NCBI RefSeq assembly: GCF_026241105.1
Contig: NZ_JAPFFT010000014.1
Coordinates: forward strand, 51,010 to 115,009
Origin: Arthrobacter rhizophilus
GTDB lineage: Bacteria > Actinomycetota > Actinomycetes > Actinomycetales > Micrococcaceae
Reading direction: 5' to 3'
Length of the DNA: 64,000 nucleotides
Shown here: positions 17,982 to 27,100 of the stretch, piece after piece
Numbering within the stretch: the stretch's first letter is position 1
Layout of the letters: each line of letters begins with the position of its first letter
The notes under the pieces: model-generated
Told to the model about the DNA's origin: nothing
Databases searched by the model: none
What the model saw: only the letters and a program-made list of their open reading frames with translations
Position numbers and translations under genes: made by a program

Positions 17982-19349
17982 CTATTCGAGGTCGGCGATG
18001 GTCCGTCCGGTGCGGTCGGGGGTGAGGACGGAGAAGAGGACGCCTGCCACGGGGCCGATGATGCCGAGTGCGAGGGCGAACGGGACGGTGCCGGCGAGGG
18101 TGAGTGCGAAGAGGGGGAAGACTCCGGCGCCGAGGCCGCGTCCTACGTAGTAGCTGGCGCTGGAGCCGGTGGAGCGGATGCGAGTGGGGAAGAATTCGGA
18201 CATCCAGACACCGAGTACGCCGAATCCCCCGGCCCCTCCGGCGCACATCATGAGTGCCCAGAACGCGGGTGCTGTCCAGAACGCGCCGGTGATTTGTGCG
18301 TGTCCCGAGGTGAGCAGGGACAGGAACCAGACGAAGCCTGCGGTGCCGAAGACACACGCTGCCGTGAATGCGTACTTGCGGCGGATGCGGTCGGAGATGA
18401 AGCCGGTGGTTGAGTAGGTGATGATCGTGGAGACGTAGCCGAGAAGGACTATCAGGCTCACGGTGTCGAGGGGCAGTTGCTGGGTCTTGAGCAGGTAGGT
18501 GGAGAGGTAGGCGCCTACCGAGTTGGTGGTCAGGAACATCGCGGTTGAAAGGATCATGAACAGGACGGTCCCGTAGACGAAGCGGGGGCGGAAGATGTCG
18601 ATCACGGGAACTTTGGAGCGGCGAAGTTCCGGCGGGAGCGTGCCGTTCCTGCGGTGCTCCTGATAAGCCAGCCACTGCTTGGACTCGGGCAGCAACTTCA
18701 GTGACGCCGCCCCGATCACGAGGCTGATCAGGCCGATCGCGATGTAGCCCGCCCGCCAGCCAAGGTCATGGCCCAGGGTGGACAGGAACATGTAGATGAG
18801 TCCGGCGGTGAGGATCTCGCCAACGAAGTACATGGACTGGATGATGCCGCCCATGGTGCCGCGTTTTTTGGTCTGCCAGCATTCGGTGAACATCGAGAAC
18901 GAAAGCCCGAAGAGGCCGCCCATCCCGATGCCGGCCAGAACCCGGGTCAGAAGGAAGATTTCGTAGTTCGTGGCCAGCCCGCCGAGGGTGGCCGCGACAC
19001 CGAAGGCGAGGACGGAGATGGCGAAGGTGCGGCGCCGTCCGAGGGTATCCCCCAGCGTGCCGAACACGAACCCGCCCAGGATCGAGGCGAAACCCTGCAC
19101 CGTCGCGACCGTGATGAGAGCGATGGTGGAGACGTGCAGGCTGTCGGAAATGTACGCGAGCGGAAAGCCGATCAGGTTCAGCTCGGCGCCGTCGAACAGG
19201 GTTCCCAGCAGGGCGAAGGCCAGGATGAACCGGATCTCCCTGCGGGTGTAGAACGTGGACGGCCCGCCAGAAGGTGCGGCGCCTCCTGCGGTGACAGACT
19301 GCGCCGGGTGGTCCTTGAGGGCGGGGGCGGTCTTGTTCAGCTCGCGCAT
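17982..19349 (-). CDS. MFS transporter (metabolite:H+ symporter type)
   Basis: This 12-helix major facilitator of 455 residues has family motifs FGTLGDTLGRRRTFAISVL in loop 2-3 and a second copy, FISDRIRRKYAF, after helix 8, plus ARG-like LTRVLAGIGMGGLFG and FFPTRIRSTGSSASYYVGR. These resemble aromatic-acid/sugar symporters. The ATG at 19349 follows AGGAGG. It lies downstream of a DapA-family gene on the same strand, with a hairpin between, so it may import that enzyme's sugar-acid precursor. The substrate cannot be read from sequence. Confidence 0.85.
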   Translation of the reverse strand: MRELNKTAPALKDHPAQSVTAGGAAPSGGPSTFYTRREIRFILAFALLGTLFDGAELNLIGFPLAYISDSLHVSTIALITVATVQGFASILGGFVFGTLGDTLGRRRTFAISVLAFGVAATLGGLATNYEIFLLTRVLAGIGMGGLFGLSFSMFTECWQTKKRGTMGGIIQSMYFVGEILTAGLIYMFLSTLGHDLGWRAGYIAIGLISLVIGAASLKLLPESKQWLAYQEHRRNGTLPPELRRSKVPVIDIFRPRFVYGTVLFMILSTAMFLTTNSVGAYLSTYLLKTQQLPLDTVSLIVLLGYVSTIITYSTTGFISDRIRRKYAFTAACVFGTAGFVWFLSLLTSGHAQITGAFWTAPAFWALMMCAGGAGGFGVLGVWMSEFFPTRIRSTGSSASYYVGRGLGAGVFPLFALTLAGTVPFALALGIIGPVAGVLFSVLTPDRTGRTIADLE

Positions 19350-19425
19350 TTGCGAGTCCTCCTTCTCCAGCTGCGGTGCTGGGGGTCGTCGTTGACCAAG
19401 GTTGGAGAGAGTGAAACTTGGGGGA

Positions 19426-19456
19426 AAGGATGGCGGGCGGTTGGCCCGCCATCCTT
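19426..19456 (-). terminator. Hairpin between DapA-family gene and MFS gene
   Basis: A perfect 13-bp stem (AAGGATGGCGGGC and complement) with a 5-base loop lies in the 120-bp gap. It has no T-run and is probably a partial terminator or processing site within the operon. Confidence 0.65.
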
Positions 19457-19469
19457 GGGATCGGCAAGA

Positions 19470-20405
19470 TCAGGCGGGAACGGTGACGCTGCCCAGGTTG
19501 GCGGACTTGAGTGCCAGCGCAATTTCGTTGCCGGCACCTTCAGCCAAAGGAAGCAGCGGCGGCCGGACCGTGGCGTGCTCCAGGATGCCGCGGGCCACGA
19601 GGCCTTCCTTGAGGGCGACTGTCCCTTCCATGTGGGAGCCGCGGTGGTAGACGTTCTTGGTCACCGGCAGGAGGCGGTCGTGGATGGCGCGGGCGGCGGC
19701 GTAATCCTGAGCCTTGCCCGCCGCGATCAGCTCCACGAGCGGCTCGGGGGCGAGTCCGCCGTAGCCGACCAAAGCGCCGTCGACGTCGAACATCGTGTGC
19801 AGCAGGTACTCGTCATGGCAGGTCAGGATCTGCAGCTCCGGGTAGGCAGCGCGCAGAACGGGGATTTCGGTGTCCCAGCGCTTCATGTTCCGCACGCCGT
19901 TCTTGGTGGCGAACACCCCTTCCTGGCCGGCGATCTCCAGCTGGGTTTCGAGATCGTAGGTGGCCTTCGTGGCATCCGGGTACTGGAAGAGAATGAGCGG
20001 CAGCCCGGACGTTTCGTAGATTTCCTTGTAGCGGGTCTGCGGTGCGCCCTTCTGGTACCCGAAGCGCAGCCAGCCGTGGGATGGGTAGACGAGACCGGCA
20101 GATGCGCCGGCTTCGACCGCGCGCCTGGCTTCCAGGGCGGCAACCATGTTGCCCTCCCCCGTGATGCCGGCGATGATCGGGATCTCGCCATTAACCGCGT
20201 TCTTGAATTCCCGGATGACAAGCGCCTGCTCCTCCTGGGTGAGGAAGGTACCTTCGCCTGCGTGGCCGAGGACCACCAGGCCCTTGACGCCCTCGACGCT
20301 GGCGAGCCAGCCACCCAGGCGGTGGATCGCGTCGACGTCGACGCTGCCGTCCCGGTTGAACGGCGTTACAGGTGCGGGAACGAGCCCGCGAAGATCGATG
20401 GTCAT
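19470..20405 (-). CDS. DapA/NanA-family lyase or dehydratase
   Basis: This class I aldolase-fold enzyme forms a Schiff base with an alpha-keto acid. Expected residues are visible: Tyr142 (LFQYP) and Lys168 (FATKNG), plus the GHAGEGTFLTQEE substrate loop replacing the usual GTTGE. The family includes dihydrodipicolinate synthase, KDG/KDPG aldolases and 5-keto-4-deoxyglucarate dehydratase. A LacI regulator and transporter next door favour sugar-acid catabolism over lysine synthesis. ATG at 20405 (311 residues) after GGAAGC; an extension to 20474 would cover the operator. Confidence 0.85.
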   Translation of the reverse strand: MTIDLRGLVPAPVTPFNRDGSVDVDAIHRLGGWLASVEGVKGLVVLGHAGEGTFLTQEEQALVIREFKNAVNGEIPIIAGITGEGNMVAALEARRAVEAGASAGLVYPSHGWLRFGYQKGAPQTRYKEIYETSGLPLILFQYPDATKATYDLETQLEIAGQEGVFATKNGVRNMKRWDTEIPVLRAAYPELQILTCHDEYLLHTMFDVDGALVGYGGLAPEPLVELIAAGKAQDYAAARAIHDRLLPVTKNVYHRGSHMEGTVALKEGLVARGILEHATVRPPLLPLAEGAGNEIALALKSANLGSVTVPA

Positions 20406-20449
20406 GAGAGCTTCCTCTGTTTTCTTGATCGTAGTCCCGCTAGGATATG

Positions 20450-20471
20450 AGAACGTTTGCGGGAACGTTTT
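20450..20471. promoter_or_regulatory. Paired AACGTT operator in a divergent intergenic region
   Basis: Two AACGTT hexamers (20452-20457 and 20464-20469) lie about one helical turn apart between the DapA-family gene and the divergent LacI gene, flanked by A/T-rich arms. AACGTT-centred sites are typical of LacI-family operators. Confidence 0.5.
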
Positions 20472-20531
20472 CATTCTGCGGTGTGGTCCGGCTCACTGTC
20501 AAGGCCCTGCCACTTACAAGGAGGAAATAGA

Positions 20532-21590
20532 GTGTCTTCTAAGACCATCTCGAACAGGAGTATTCACATGGAACCGGCTGCACCAGGCGCGAGCGTCACG
20601 TTGCGGGATGTTGCCGCGGCCAGTGGCGTGAGTCTTTCCACGGCCAGCCGCGCCCTTGACGAGCGAGGGCCGGTATCGCGCTCGGCGGCGGCCGAGCACG
20701 TCCGGAAGGTTGCCGAGGAACTTGGCTACCGTCGAAACTCCTTCGCATCAAGCCTGCGCCGGGGAGAAACCCGAACGCTAGGGGTGCTCGTGCCGCGCCT
20801 GAGCGACACCGTGATGGCGCTGATGTTCGAGGAACTGGAACGCGCGGCGTCTGGCCGCGGCTACTTTGCCATGGTCGCCACCAGCGGCGATGATCCCGAA
20901 GACGAACGCCGCGCCGCCGAAACCCTGCTGGACCGCAACGTTGACGGATTGATCCTGGCAACGGCCCGGCTCGATGACGATTTGCCCCGCCTGCTGCGCA
21001 AACGCGGGGTTGCGCACGCCCTGGTGCTGCGCACCGACGGCGTGAGCCCCTCAGCAGTCGGAGACGACGAAGTAGGCGGCTACTTGGCAGTCCGGCACCT
21101 CATTGACCTGGGGCACCGCGACATCGCGGTGGTGACCGGACCGTCTTTCACGTCCAGCGGCGTCGGCCGCCTCGCAGGTGCCCGCCGGGCATTTGACGAG
21201 GCCGGAATCACCCCTCCCCAGGAATGGCTGCTCGCCGCCGGCTACGGCATAGAAAACGGGGTCACGGCCGGAGAATCGTTGCTGCGTGGAGGATCCGGAA
21301 AGCGCCCGACGGCCGTGTTCGCGGCCAACGACAACATAGCGCTCGGCATCATCGCCGCGGCACACCGCTTCGGGATCACCGTCGGGAAGGACCTGGCACT
21401 CGTCGGGTACAACGACACTCCCCTTTCAGCCAGGCTCGCCACCCCCTTGTCGTCAGTCCGGGTTCCCCTCGCCCAGATCGCCAGCACGGCCATCGATCTC
21501 ATCGTCAACCCAGGCAAGGAACCACACATCCGGAAATCCATGCCCACTCTCATCCCTAGGGAATCCAGCGGACGCCCACGTCGCACATGA
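20532..21590 (+). CDS. LacI-family regulator divergent from DapA-family gene
   Basis: HTH (VTLRDVAAASGVSLSTASRA) and hinge (RRNSFASSLRRGETR) are followed by a PBP-like sensor domain (LGVLVPRLSDTVMALMFEEL, VDGLILATARLDD, DLGHRDIAVVTGPSF, AVFAANDNIALGIIAAAHRF). Two starts are plausible: GTG at 20532 behind AAGGAGG, or ATG at 20568 behind CAGGAG, which gives the usual short lead-in to the HTH. The stronger ribosome-binding site is chosen. It probably controls the divergent DapA-MFS genes through 20450-20471. Confidence 0.88.
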   Translation: MSSKTISNRSIHMEPAAPGASVTLRDVAAASGVSLSTASRALDERGPVSRSAAAEHVRKVAEELGYRRNSFASSLRRGETRTLGVLVPRLSDTVMALMFEELERAASGRGYFAMVATSGDDPEDERRAAETLLDRNVDGLILATARLDDDLPRLLRKRGVAHALVLRTDGVSPSAVGDDEVGGYLAVRHLIDLGHRDIAVVTGPSFTSSGVGRLAGARRAFDEAGITPPQEWLLAAGYGIENGVTAGESLLRGGSGKRPTAVFAANDNIALGIIAAAHRFGITVGKDLALVGYNDTPLSARLATPLSSVRVPLAQIASTAIDLIVNPGKEPHIRKSMPTLIPRESSGRPRRT

Positions 21591-21665
21591 GCTGAACACT
21601 GGGTTTCCATTGGCTGCTCCTGGCCTCGGCCGGAGCCTCTGCAGACCGGGCCCGTTGGACTTGAG

Positions 21666-22664
21666 TTAGGGGCGGGTCAGAAAGGATTCGACCTTGCCGG
21701 GGTCGCGTTCAATGACAGGGTCGAGGACCGTGTCGATCCGAGCCAGCAGCTCCGGATCCAGTTTGATTCCGACGGCGGTCGCGTTGTCCACGAGCTGTTC
21801 TGGCCGTGAGGCTCCCACGATGGCGGCGGACACGTTGCTGTTTTGCAGGACCCAGGCCAGGGCGAGGGCGGCCATGGACAAACCTGTTTCCTCCGCCACC
21901 GGCTTCAACGCCTGGACCCGTTCGAGCACCTCAGGGCGCATGAACTTGAGCTCGGTCTTCAGCTCGCCTTCCTCCGTCGCGAACCGGGAGCCCGACGGCG
22001 CGTCCTGGCCGGGCATGTACTTGCCGGTCAGGACCCCTTGGGCAAGGGGTGACCAGCAGATCTGGCCCAGACCCAATTCCTCACTGGCGGGGACGATTTC
22101 TTCCTCGATGACCCGCCACAGCATGGAGTACTGCGGCTGGTTCGAAATGAGCTGTATCCCCAGTTCCTTGGCGAATTTGGCGCCAGCCCGGATTTCATCA
22201 ACCGTCCATTCGGAGACCCCGATGTAAATGGCCTTGCCTGCCCGGACGATGTCCGCGAAAGCCTGCATTGTTTCTTCGAGCGGGGTTTCGTAGTCGTAGC
22301 GGTGGGCCTGGTAAAGGTCGACGTAGTCCGTGCCGAGGCGCCGCAGGGAACGGTTGATGGACTCCACGACGTGTTTGCGGGACAGGCCGCGGTCGTTCTT
22401 GCCTTCACCGGTGGGGAAATAGACCTTGGTGAAGATCTCCAAGCCTTCGCGGCGCACGCCTTTGAGTGCTTGGCCGAGGGCTGTCTCGGCGCGGGTTCCT
22501 GCATAGGCATCGGCGGTGTCAAAGGTGGTGATGCCCAGGTCCAGGGCCTGGCGGACGCATGCGTTGGCGGCGTCCTGGTCGATTTGCTCCCCGTGGGTGA
22601 CCCAGTTCCCGTAGGCCAGTTCACTGATGTACATGCCGGATGAGCCGAGTTTGCGGTATTCCAT
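21666..22664 (-). CDS. Aldo/keto reductase (Kv-beta / YghZ-like)
   Basis: This NADPH-dependent TIM-barrel reductase of 332 residues shows family features: GNWVTHGEQI, the catalytic Asp in TFDTADAY with Tyr in the same stretch, Lys in IFTKVYF, His in LYQAHRYD, and cofactor-binding SPLAQGVLTGKY and GASRPEQL. The ATG at 22664 has AAAGGAAAA upstream. The substrate is unknown; neighbours are sugar catabolic genes. It stands alone between the DapA-family region and the first fructan operon. Confidence 0.88.
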   Translation of the reverse strand: MEYRKLGSSGMYISELAYGNWVTHGEQIDQDAANACVRQALDLGITTFDTADAYAGTRAETALGQALKGVRREGLEIFTKVYFPTGEGKNDRGLSRKHVVESINRSLRRLGTDYVDLYQAHRYDYETPLEETMQAFADIVRAGKAIYIGVSEWTVDEIRAGAKFAKELGIQLISNQPQYSMLWRVIEEEIVPASEELGLGQICWSPLAQGVLTGKYMPGQDAPSGSRFATEEGELKTELKFMRPEVLERVQALKPVAEETGLSMAALALAWVLQNSNVSAAIVGASRPEQLVDNATAVGIKLDPELLARIDTVLDPVIERDPGKVESFLTRP

Positions 22665-22822
22665 GTCGCACTTTTCCTTTGTCAGGTGTCTAGTCCGGTC
22701 GGCGATCCCCGCGGGCGGAACCATCGAGGGAGGACTTTTGGAAATCAGAGGGATTGGGTCTTTGCTGCCGGGCTAAGTCGTTGGTTACCGTTTCAGATGG
22801 GGCCGGAGTTCCTTTTCAGTCT

Positions 22823-24331
22823 TCATGCGTATTGGGTAACACTTAGTTTGTTAGCTATTGCGGTTCCCCCGACGGCGTAGAGGGAGACGCCGCTACTGCT
22901 GCTGGACGGGAAGATCAGCTCGGTCAGGGTGACCTGGCCTTCCTGGCCGAAGACTTCAACGGAGCACCGATCCACAAATATTGTCAGCTCGTAGGAGCCG
23001 TTCCTCGTCTGGATGGGTGCGGTGTCGATGGAGGCGAAAGAGCCGTGGAAATCTGTTTGCCCGGATTCCCTGCGGTCGACGATGATGGAGCCTTCGGTGG
23101 GCCGGATGCCGATGCGGGTTCCCTCCACTCCGTTGCCGCGGACAACAATCCCGAATTCCTCTGCATTTCCCGGAGCGAAGCTGAGGTCTATGCGTTGGAC
23201 GCTGCCGGCCGCGCCGTCGAGGACATGCTGGCCGTCAGAGATTTCGACTGCCTCGAGGCTGAACGAAGGACCTTTCTCTCTCAGTGATGTCAGATCCCCT
23301 GCGACCTGCTGCACCATGCGCAGGTTTCCTTCAATGGTGCGCAGGGATACTTCGCGGACCAGGGACATGGGGCTCCGCCAAGGCGAAGTCGGAATCTTAT
23401 TGGCGTACTCCCAGTTGTTCATCCATCCGATCATGAGCCGACGGTTGTCCGGGGCGTCGCTGAAGGAAACGGCGGCGTAGTAGTCCCGGCCCCAGTCGAG
23501 CCACTGGTACTCAGCCAACCGTGCCGGATCCTGGAGTCCTTCGGTGACCGTGGAAGCGGAGGTGAACTTGGTTCCGTCGAAATTTCCCACGAAGTACTGA
23601 CCGGCCGAGCCGTTGTTAGGGCCGCCGGGATTGAGGTTGACGATGAGGACCCATTTGAGGTTGTCCGGGTCGCCGTCGATTGGCAGGGGGAAGAGATCCG
23701 GGCATTCCCACTCGCCTCCAGTCGCGTTTGCCGGGCCGAAGCTGCTCAGCAGCTCCCAACTCTTGAGGTCATGGGACTTATAGAAGACGACTTTGAAGTC
23801 CTGGGCTTCCACGGCAACCATGACCCAGTAGCTGCCGCCGTCGCCGTCGTAGCGGAACACCTTCGGGTCGCGGAAGTTGGCTGATCCGCGGTCCACCACG
23901 GGGTTTCCGGAGTATTTGATCCAGGTGTAGCCACCGTCCAGGCTGTAGGCCAGTGATTGGGCCTGGATACCCGGATGTGCGGATCCCTGCCTGTAAGCGC
24001 TGGTGTAGATCGCGACGAGCGGGGGCGTCGTTCCAGTTCCGAAACCGCTGGTGTTCAGCTTGTCGAAGACGACGCTGCCGGAGAAGATTTCCTCGTCGTC
24101 ATCGCAGGCGATGGCGACCGGGTGTTCAGTCCAGGTGAGGAGGTCCGTGGAGGTGGCGTGCCCCCAGGACAGGTTCCCGTGGACGTTGCCGAAGGGGTTG
24201 TTCTGGTAATACAGGTGGTAGACGCCCGCGTGATGGATCAGGCCGTTGGGGTCGTTGAGCCAGGTGTTCCGGGCTGCGTAGTGCAGGGCGGGACGGAAGG
24301 TATCGGCCGTCGTGGTGGTCACGGCAGTCAT
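22823..24331 (-). CDS. Cytoplasmic GH32 beta-fructosidase (levanase/inulinase-like)
   Basis: It releases fructose from beta-fructosides. The five-bladed propeller has the nucleophile Asp27 in NTWLNDPNG, the transition-state Asp155 in FRDPKVF and the acid/base Glu209 in WECPDLF, plus the C-terminal beta-sandwich (FVDRCSVEVFGQEGQVTLTE). 502 residues with no signal peptide, so it acts on imported oligosaccharides. It is the last gene of a LacI-permease-permease-binding-protein-GH32 operon. It is very similar over its whole length to the GH32 at 58838-60331, and both share GAAACGAGAC just before the start. Exact preference (levan or inulin oligomers, sucrose) is not readable. Confidence 0.93.
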   Translation of the reverse strand: MTAVTTTTADTFRPALHYAARNTWLNDPNGLIHHAGVYHLYYQNNPFGNVHGNLSWGHATSTDLLTWTEHPVAIACDDDEEIFSGSVVFDKLNTSGFGTGTTPPLVAIYTSAYRQGSAHPGIQAQSLAYSLDGGYTWIKYSGNPVVDRGSANFRDPKVFRYDGDGGSYWVMVAVEAQDFKVVFYKSHDLKSWELLSSFGPANATGGEWECPDLFPLPIDGDPDNLKWVLIVNLNPGGPNNGSAGQYFVGNFDGTKFTSASTVTEGLQDPARLAEYQWLDWGRDYYAAVSFSDAPDNRRLMIGWMNNWEYANKIPTSPWRSPMSLVREVSLRTIEGNLRMVQQVAGDLTSLREKGPSFSLEAVEISDGQHVLDGAAGSVQRIDLSFAPGNAEEFGIVVRGNGVEGTRIGIRPTEGSIIVDRRESGQTDFHGSFASIDTAPIQTRNGSYELTIFVDRCSVEVFGQEGQVTLTELIFPSSSSSGVSLYAVGGTAIANKLSVTQYA

Positions 24332-24396
24332 GGAGACGGGTCTCGTTTCTGTTCTGAGGCGGGCGGGGAAGCCGCGTTATGGGGTGCCCGACGCCG

Positions 24397-24430
24397 GGGC
24401 AGGCCGGTGCGTTGCCGCGCCGGCCTGCCC
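24397..24430 (-). terminator. Hairpin between binding-protein gene and GH32 gene
   Basis: An 11-bp perfect stem (GGGCAGGCCGG and complement) with a 12-base loop lies in the 113-bp gap. It lacks a T-run and is probably a partial terminator or mRNA-end stabiliser after the binding-protein message. Confidence 0.65.
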
Positions 24431-24444
24431 TGCGGTGTCGGCGG

Positions 24445-26055
24445 CTAGGAGTTCTTCTTGTAGCGGTCGTAGGCCTGCTGGTAGACCTCGATCATTTTGT
24501 CGACGCCGATGTTCTTGAGTTGGGCGACGTAGCCGTCCCATTCCTGCTCGATGCCGCCAGAGACGATCCATTTCGCGATGTTCTGCTTGACCAGGGACGC
24601 GCTGTCGGTCTGGATGGTGGTGATCTGCTGGAGTTCGTCGTTGGACAGGGCGACCGGAGGATAGCCGTCGTTGCCGGCGAAGGGCTTGTAGTTTTCGTTG
24701 ACGGTCTTCTGGCGTTCCGCAGCACGCGGCTCGGGTGCGACGACGGTTTTGAAGTTCTCGGCCGTGTTGGCCTTCGGTCCGCCCGGGGCGACTTTCTGGC
24801 GGCGTTCACCTTCGCTGGTGCCGGCTGTGGCGGGGATCTGGGTCAGCAGTCCGGTAGCACCGTCCTTTTGGAGGGTTTCACCGATCGGTCCCCAGTTGGC
24901 CTGGGCGGACTGGATGGGATCGTAGAGGTTGTCGGCCCAGCGCATGGTGGCTGCAGGGTATTTGTCGGCTCGGGTGATCGCGAAGGCGCCGCGGGCGATT
25001 TCCTGGTTGTTGGACTGGCTGGCAATGCGTTTGCCGCCCGTGCCTTGAAGTACCGGGGTGAGGGCGTAGTCGGTGGCACGGTCAGCGCCGACCATCTCGG
25101 GGATCTCCCACCAGGCGAACGAGCCGAGGTTCTCCGTGGCGGCCTTTCCCTTGGCGAGGTACGCCTTGTCGTCCTGGGAGAAGGATTCCGGGTCGATCAG
25201 GCCTTCCTGGTACCACTGGTGCAGCGTTTGGATTGCTTTCTTGTAGCCGTCGTGTGTCGGGGTGAAGATGACCTTGCCGTTCTGGACGATGCGGTGGTCC
25301 TGGTTGTCCGGCACCCCGCCCAGGGCGGCGATCAGGTCAACAATGTCCCCGCACCAGGAATCGGGCATGAAGCTCAGCGGAATGGTCTTGCCCGTCCCGG
25401 ACGCGTCCTTGGTCTTGAAGGCCAGGAGTGCGTCGTGGAATTCGCTGATGGTCTTGGGCATAGGGATGTTGAGCTTTTTCAGCCAAGTGGTGTTGATGGC
25501 AATTTCGTTGGGGAACTGGACGAGGCCAAGCTCTTCCACGGTTGGCAGGGAGTAGATGTGCCCGTCCGAGGAGGTGATGGCGGCCTTGATGTCGGGGCGT
25601 GCAGAGAGAAGCTTGGAGAGGTTGGGTGCGTTCTTCGCGATCAGGTCTTCCAGCGGGATCAGGGTGCCGCTTGCGGAGTAGGTGGCGATTTCGGCGTCAG
25701 TGAGTCCGGTGTTGAAGAACGCGTCGGGCAGGTCTCCGCTGGCCAGAATGAGGTTCTTCTTTTCCTGGAAGACCGTATCGGGCAGGTTCTGCCAGTCAAT
25801 ATGGATATTGGTGTCCTTTTCCCAGTTTTTCACCACGGTCATGGTGTTGTAGTCAGGTGCCAGGGCCGCCTTGGTTCCGGAGAACTTCAGGGTCAGCTGC
25901 TTGCTGACGATCGGGAAGCCTGTCGCCTGAAACCCGTAGTCGGCGGAGGCGTCTTTGATCTCCGTGGCGCCGGGCTTGCCGCCTGAGCAGGCGGTGAACG
26001 TCAACGTTCCTGCCATGAGGGCGCCAAGGACAGCGTATTTGCGGCTGATTGCCAT
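24445..26055 (-). CDS. LplA-type extracellular sugar-binding lipoprotein
   Basis: This family 1 solute-binding protein for an oligosaccharide ABC importer has a lipoprotein signal ending in TFTACSGG. The 536-residue length and features such as MTVVKNWEKDTNIHIDW, LILASGDLPDAFFNTGL, WYQEGLIDPESFSQDD and C-terminal WDGYVAQLKNIG match LplA/YtcQ-like proteins for large saccharides. ATG at 26055 is preferred to ATG 26061, because AGGA is too close to the latter. It is coded with two LplB/LplC-type permeases and a GH32, so the ligand is probably a fructo-oligosaccharide. Confidence 0.9.
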   Translation of the reverse strand: MAISRKYAVLGALMAGTLTFTACSGGKPGATEIKDASADYGFQATGFPIVSKQLTLKFSGTKAALAPDYNTMTVVKNWEKDTNIHIDWQNLPDTVFQEKKNLILASGDLPDAFFNTGLTDAEIATYSASGTLIPLEDLIAKNAPNLSKLLSARPDIKAAITSSDGHIYSLPTVEELGLVQFPNEIAINTTWLKKLNIPMPKTISEFHDALLAFKTKDASGTGKTIPLSFMPDSWCGDIVDLIAALGGVPDNQDHRIVQNGKVIFTPTHDGYKKAIQTLHQWYQEGLIDPESFSQDDKAYLAKGKAATENLGSFAWWEIPEMVGADRATDYALTPVLQGTGGKRIASQSNNQEIARGAFAITRADKYPAATMRWADNLYDPIQSAQANWGPIGETLQKDGATGLLTQIPATAGTSEGERRQKVAPGGPKANTAENFKTVVAPEPRAAERQKTVNENYKPFAGNDGYPPVALSNDELQQITTIQTDSASLVKQNIAKWIVSGGIEQEWDGYVAQLKNIGVDKMIEVYQQAYDRYKKNS

Positions 26056-26133
26056 GGTCATTCCTGTTCTTAGGTGTGGTTGTGGTGACTCCGGGGCTAA
26101 TGCTCCGGGGCCGGGTGTGTTAGCGGATTATGT

Positions 26134-27093
26134 CTATTTGACGGCGCCGATCATGGCGCCCTTGGTGAAATGCTTCTGCATGAATGGCAGGGCAATCATG
26201 AGTGGCAGGCTCGAGACGACGATCATGGCGTACTTGGTGAGCTCTGCGATCCTTTGCGCTGCGGCATAGGACTGGATGTCTCCGCCGGTGGTGCCGGTCG
26301 ATGAGACGTCGGACTGAATGAGGATGTTGCGGAGCACCAGTTGCAGCGGGTACTTGGAGTCGTCATTCAGGAAGATCAGGGCATCGAAGAACGAGTTCCA
26401 CTGGGCTACGACGTGGACCATGATCATGAGCATGATCAGTGGTTTGGACAGCGGCAGCACCATCTTGAAGAAGAACTTGAAGTCGTTTGCGCCGTCCATC
26501 TGGGCGGCTTCGCGGAGTTCGTTCGGGATAGTGTGTTCGAAGAATGACCTTGCGATGATCAGGTTCCACACCCCGACAGCGCTGGGGAGAACGACCGCCC
26601 ACACGGTGTTCAGCATGCCCAGGTCGCGGACGACCAGGTACTTGGTGATGATCCCGCCGTCGAAGAACATCGTGATCACAAACAGGAGCATCAAGACCTT
26701 CCGCCCGGGCATGTCCTTACGGGACAACGCGTAGGCGCCGCAGAGAATCGTGGTGACACTGATAGCGGTCCCCAGCACGGTGTAAACGAGAGTGTTGCCT
26801 AACCCGTTCCAGATCCGGCTGTCGGCGAAGATCCGCTGGTACCCCTCAACCGTCACGCCGGAGGGGAACAGCCAGACCTTGCCTTCATAGACCGCATTCG
26901 GGTCGCTGACGGAAGCGATGACGATGAAGTACAGCGGGTAAACCACTGCCAGGATGGACAGCAGCAGCACCACCGTGGCTGCGATGTTGAAGACGCGGTC
27001 CCCGTACCTGTCCCTCAGAGTGGGTTTGGTGCGCCTGCTTTTGACGGTCCGGTGCGAATACTCGGTCGTGCGGGGGCTGGTTTTCAAAGACAT
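26134..27093 (-). CDS. LplC/YtcP-type ABC permease
   Basis: Inner-membrane permease of the oligosaccharide importer: six predicted membrane spans and the EAA loop EAAQMDGANDFKFFFKMVLP that docks the ATPase. The ATG at 27093 lies 8 bases after the preceding permease stop and gives 319 residues; the longer frame overlaps the other permease and is rejected. No ATPase gene is in the operon, so a shared MsiK-type ATPase encoded elsewhere is expected, as is common for CUT1 importers in actinobacteria. Confidence 0.92.
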   Translation of the reverse strand: MSLKTSPRTTEYSHRTVKSRRTKPTLRDRYGDRVFNIAATVVLLLSILAVVYPLYFIVIASVSDPNAVYEGKVWLFPSGVTVEGYQRIFADSRIWNGLGNTLVYTVLGTAISVTTILCGAYALSRKDMPGRKVLMLLFVITMFFDGGIITKYLVVRDLGMLNTVWAVVLPSAVGVWNLIIARSFFEHTIPNELREAAQMDGANDFKFFFKMVLPLSKPLIMLMIMVHVVAQWNSFFDALIFLNDDSKYPLQLVLRNILIQSDVSSTGTTGGDIQSYAAAQRIAELTKYAMIVVSSLPLMIALPFMQKHFTKGAMIGAVK

Positions 27094-27100
27094 TTTGGCA

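Noticed and set aside
18768..20450. 560-codon plus-strand open frame opposite MFS and DapA-family genes
   Set aside because: Shadow frame; spans both genes and the hairpin, with no domain or ribosome-binding site.
24379..25986. 535-codon plus-strand open frame opposite the LplA-type gene
   Set aside because: Antisense to a lipoprotein with clear features; no recognisable product.
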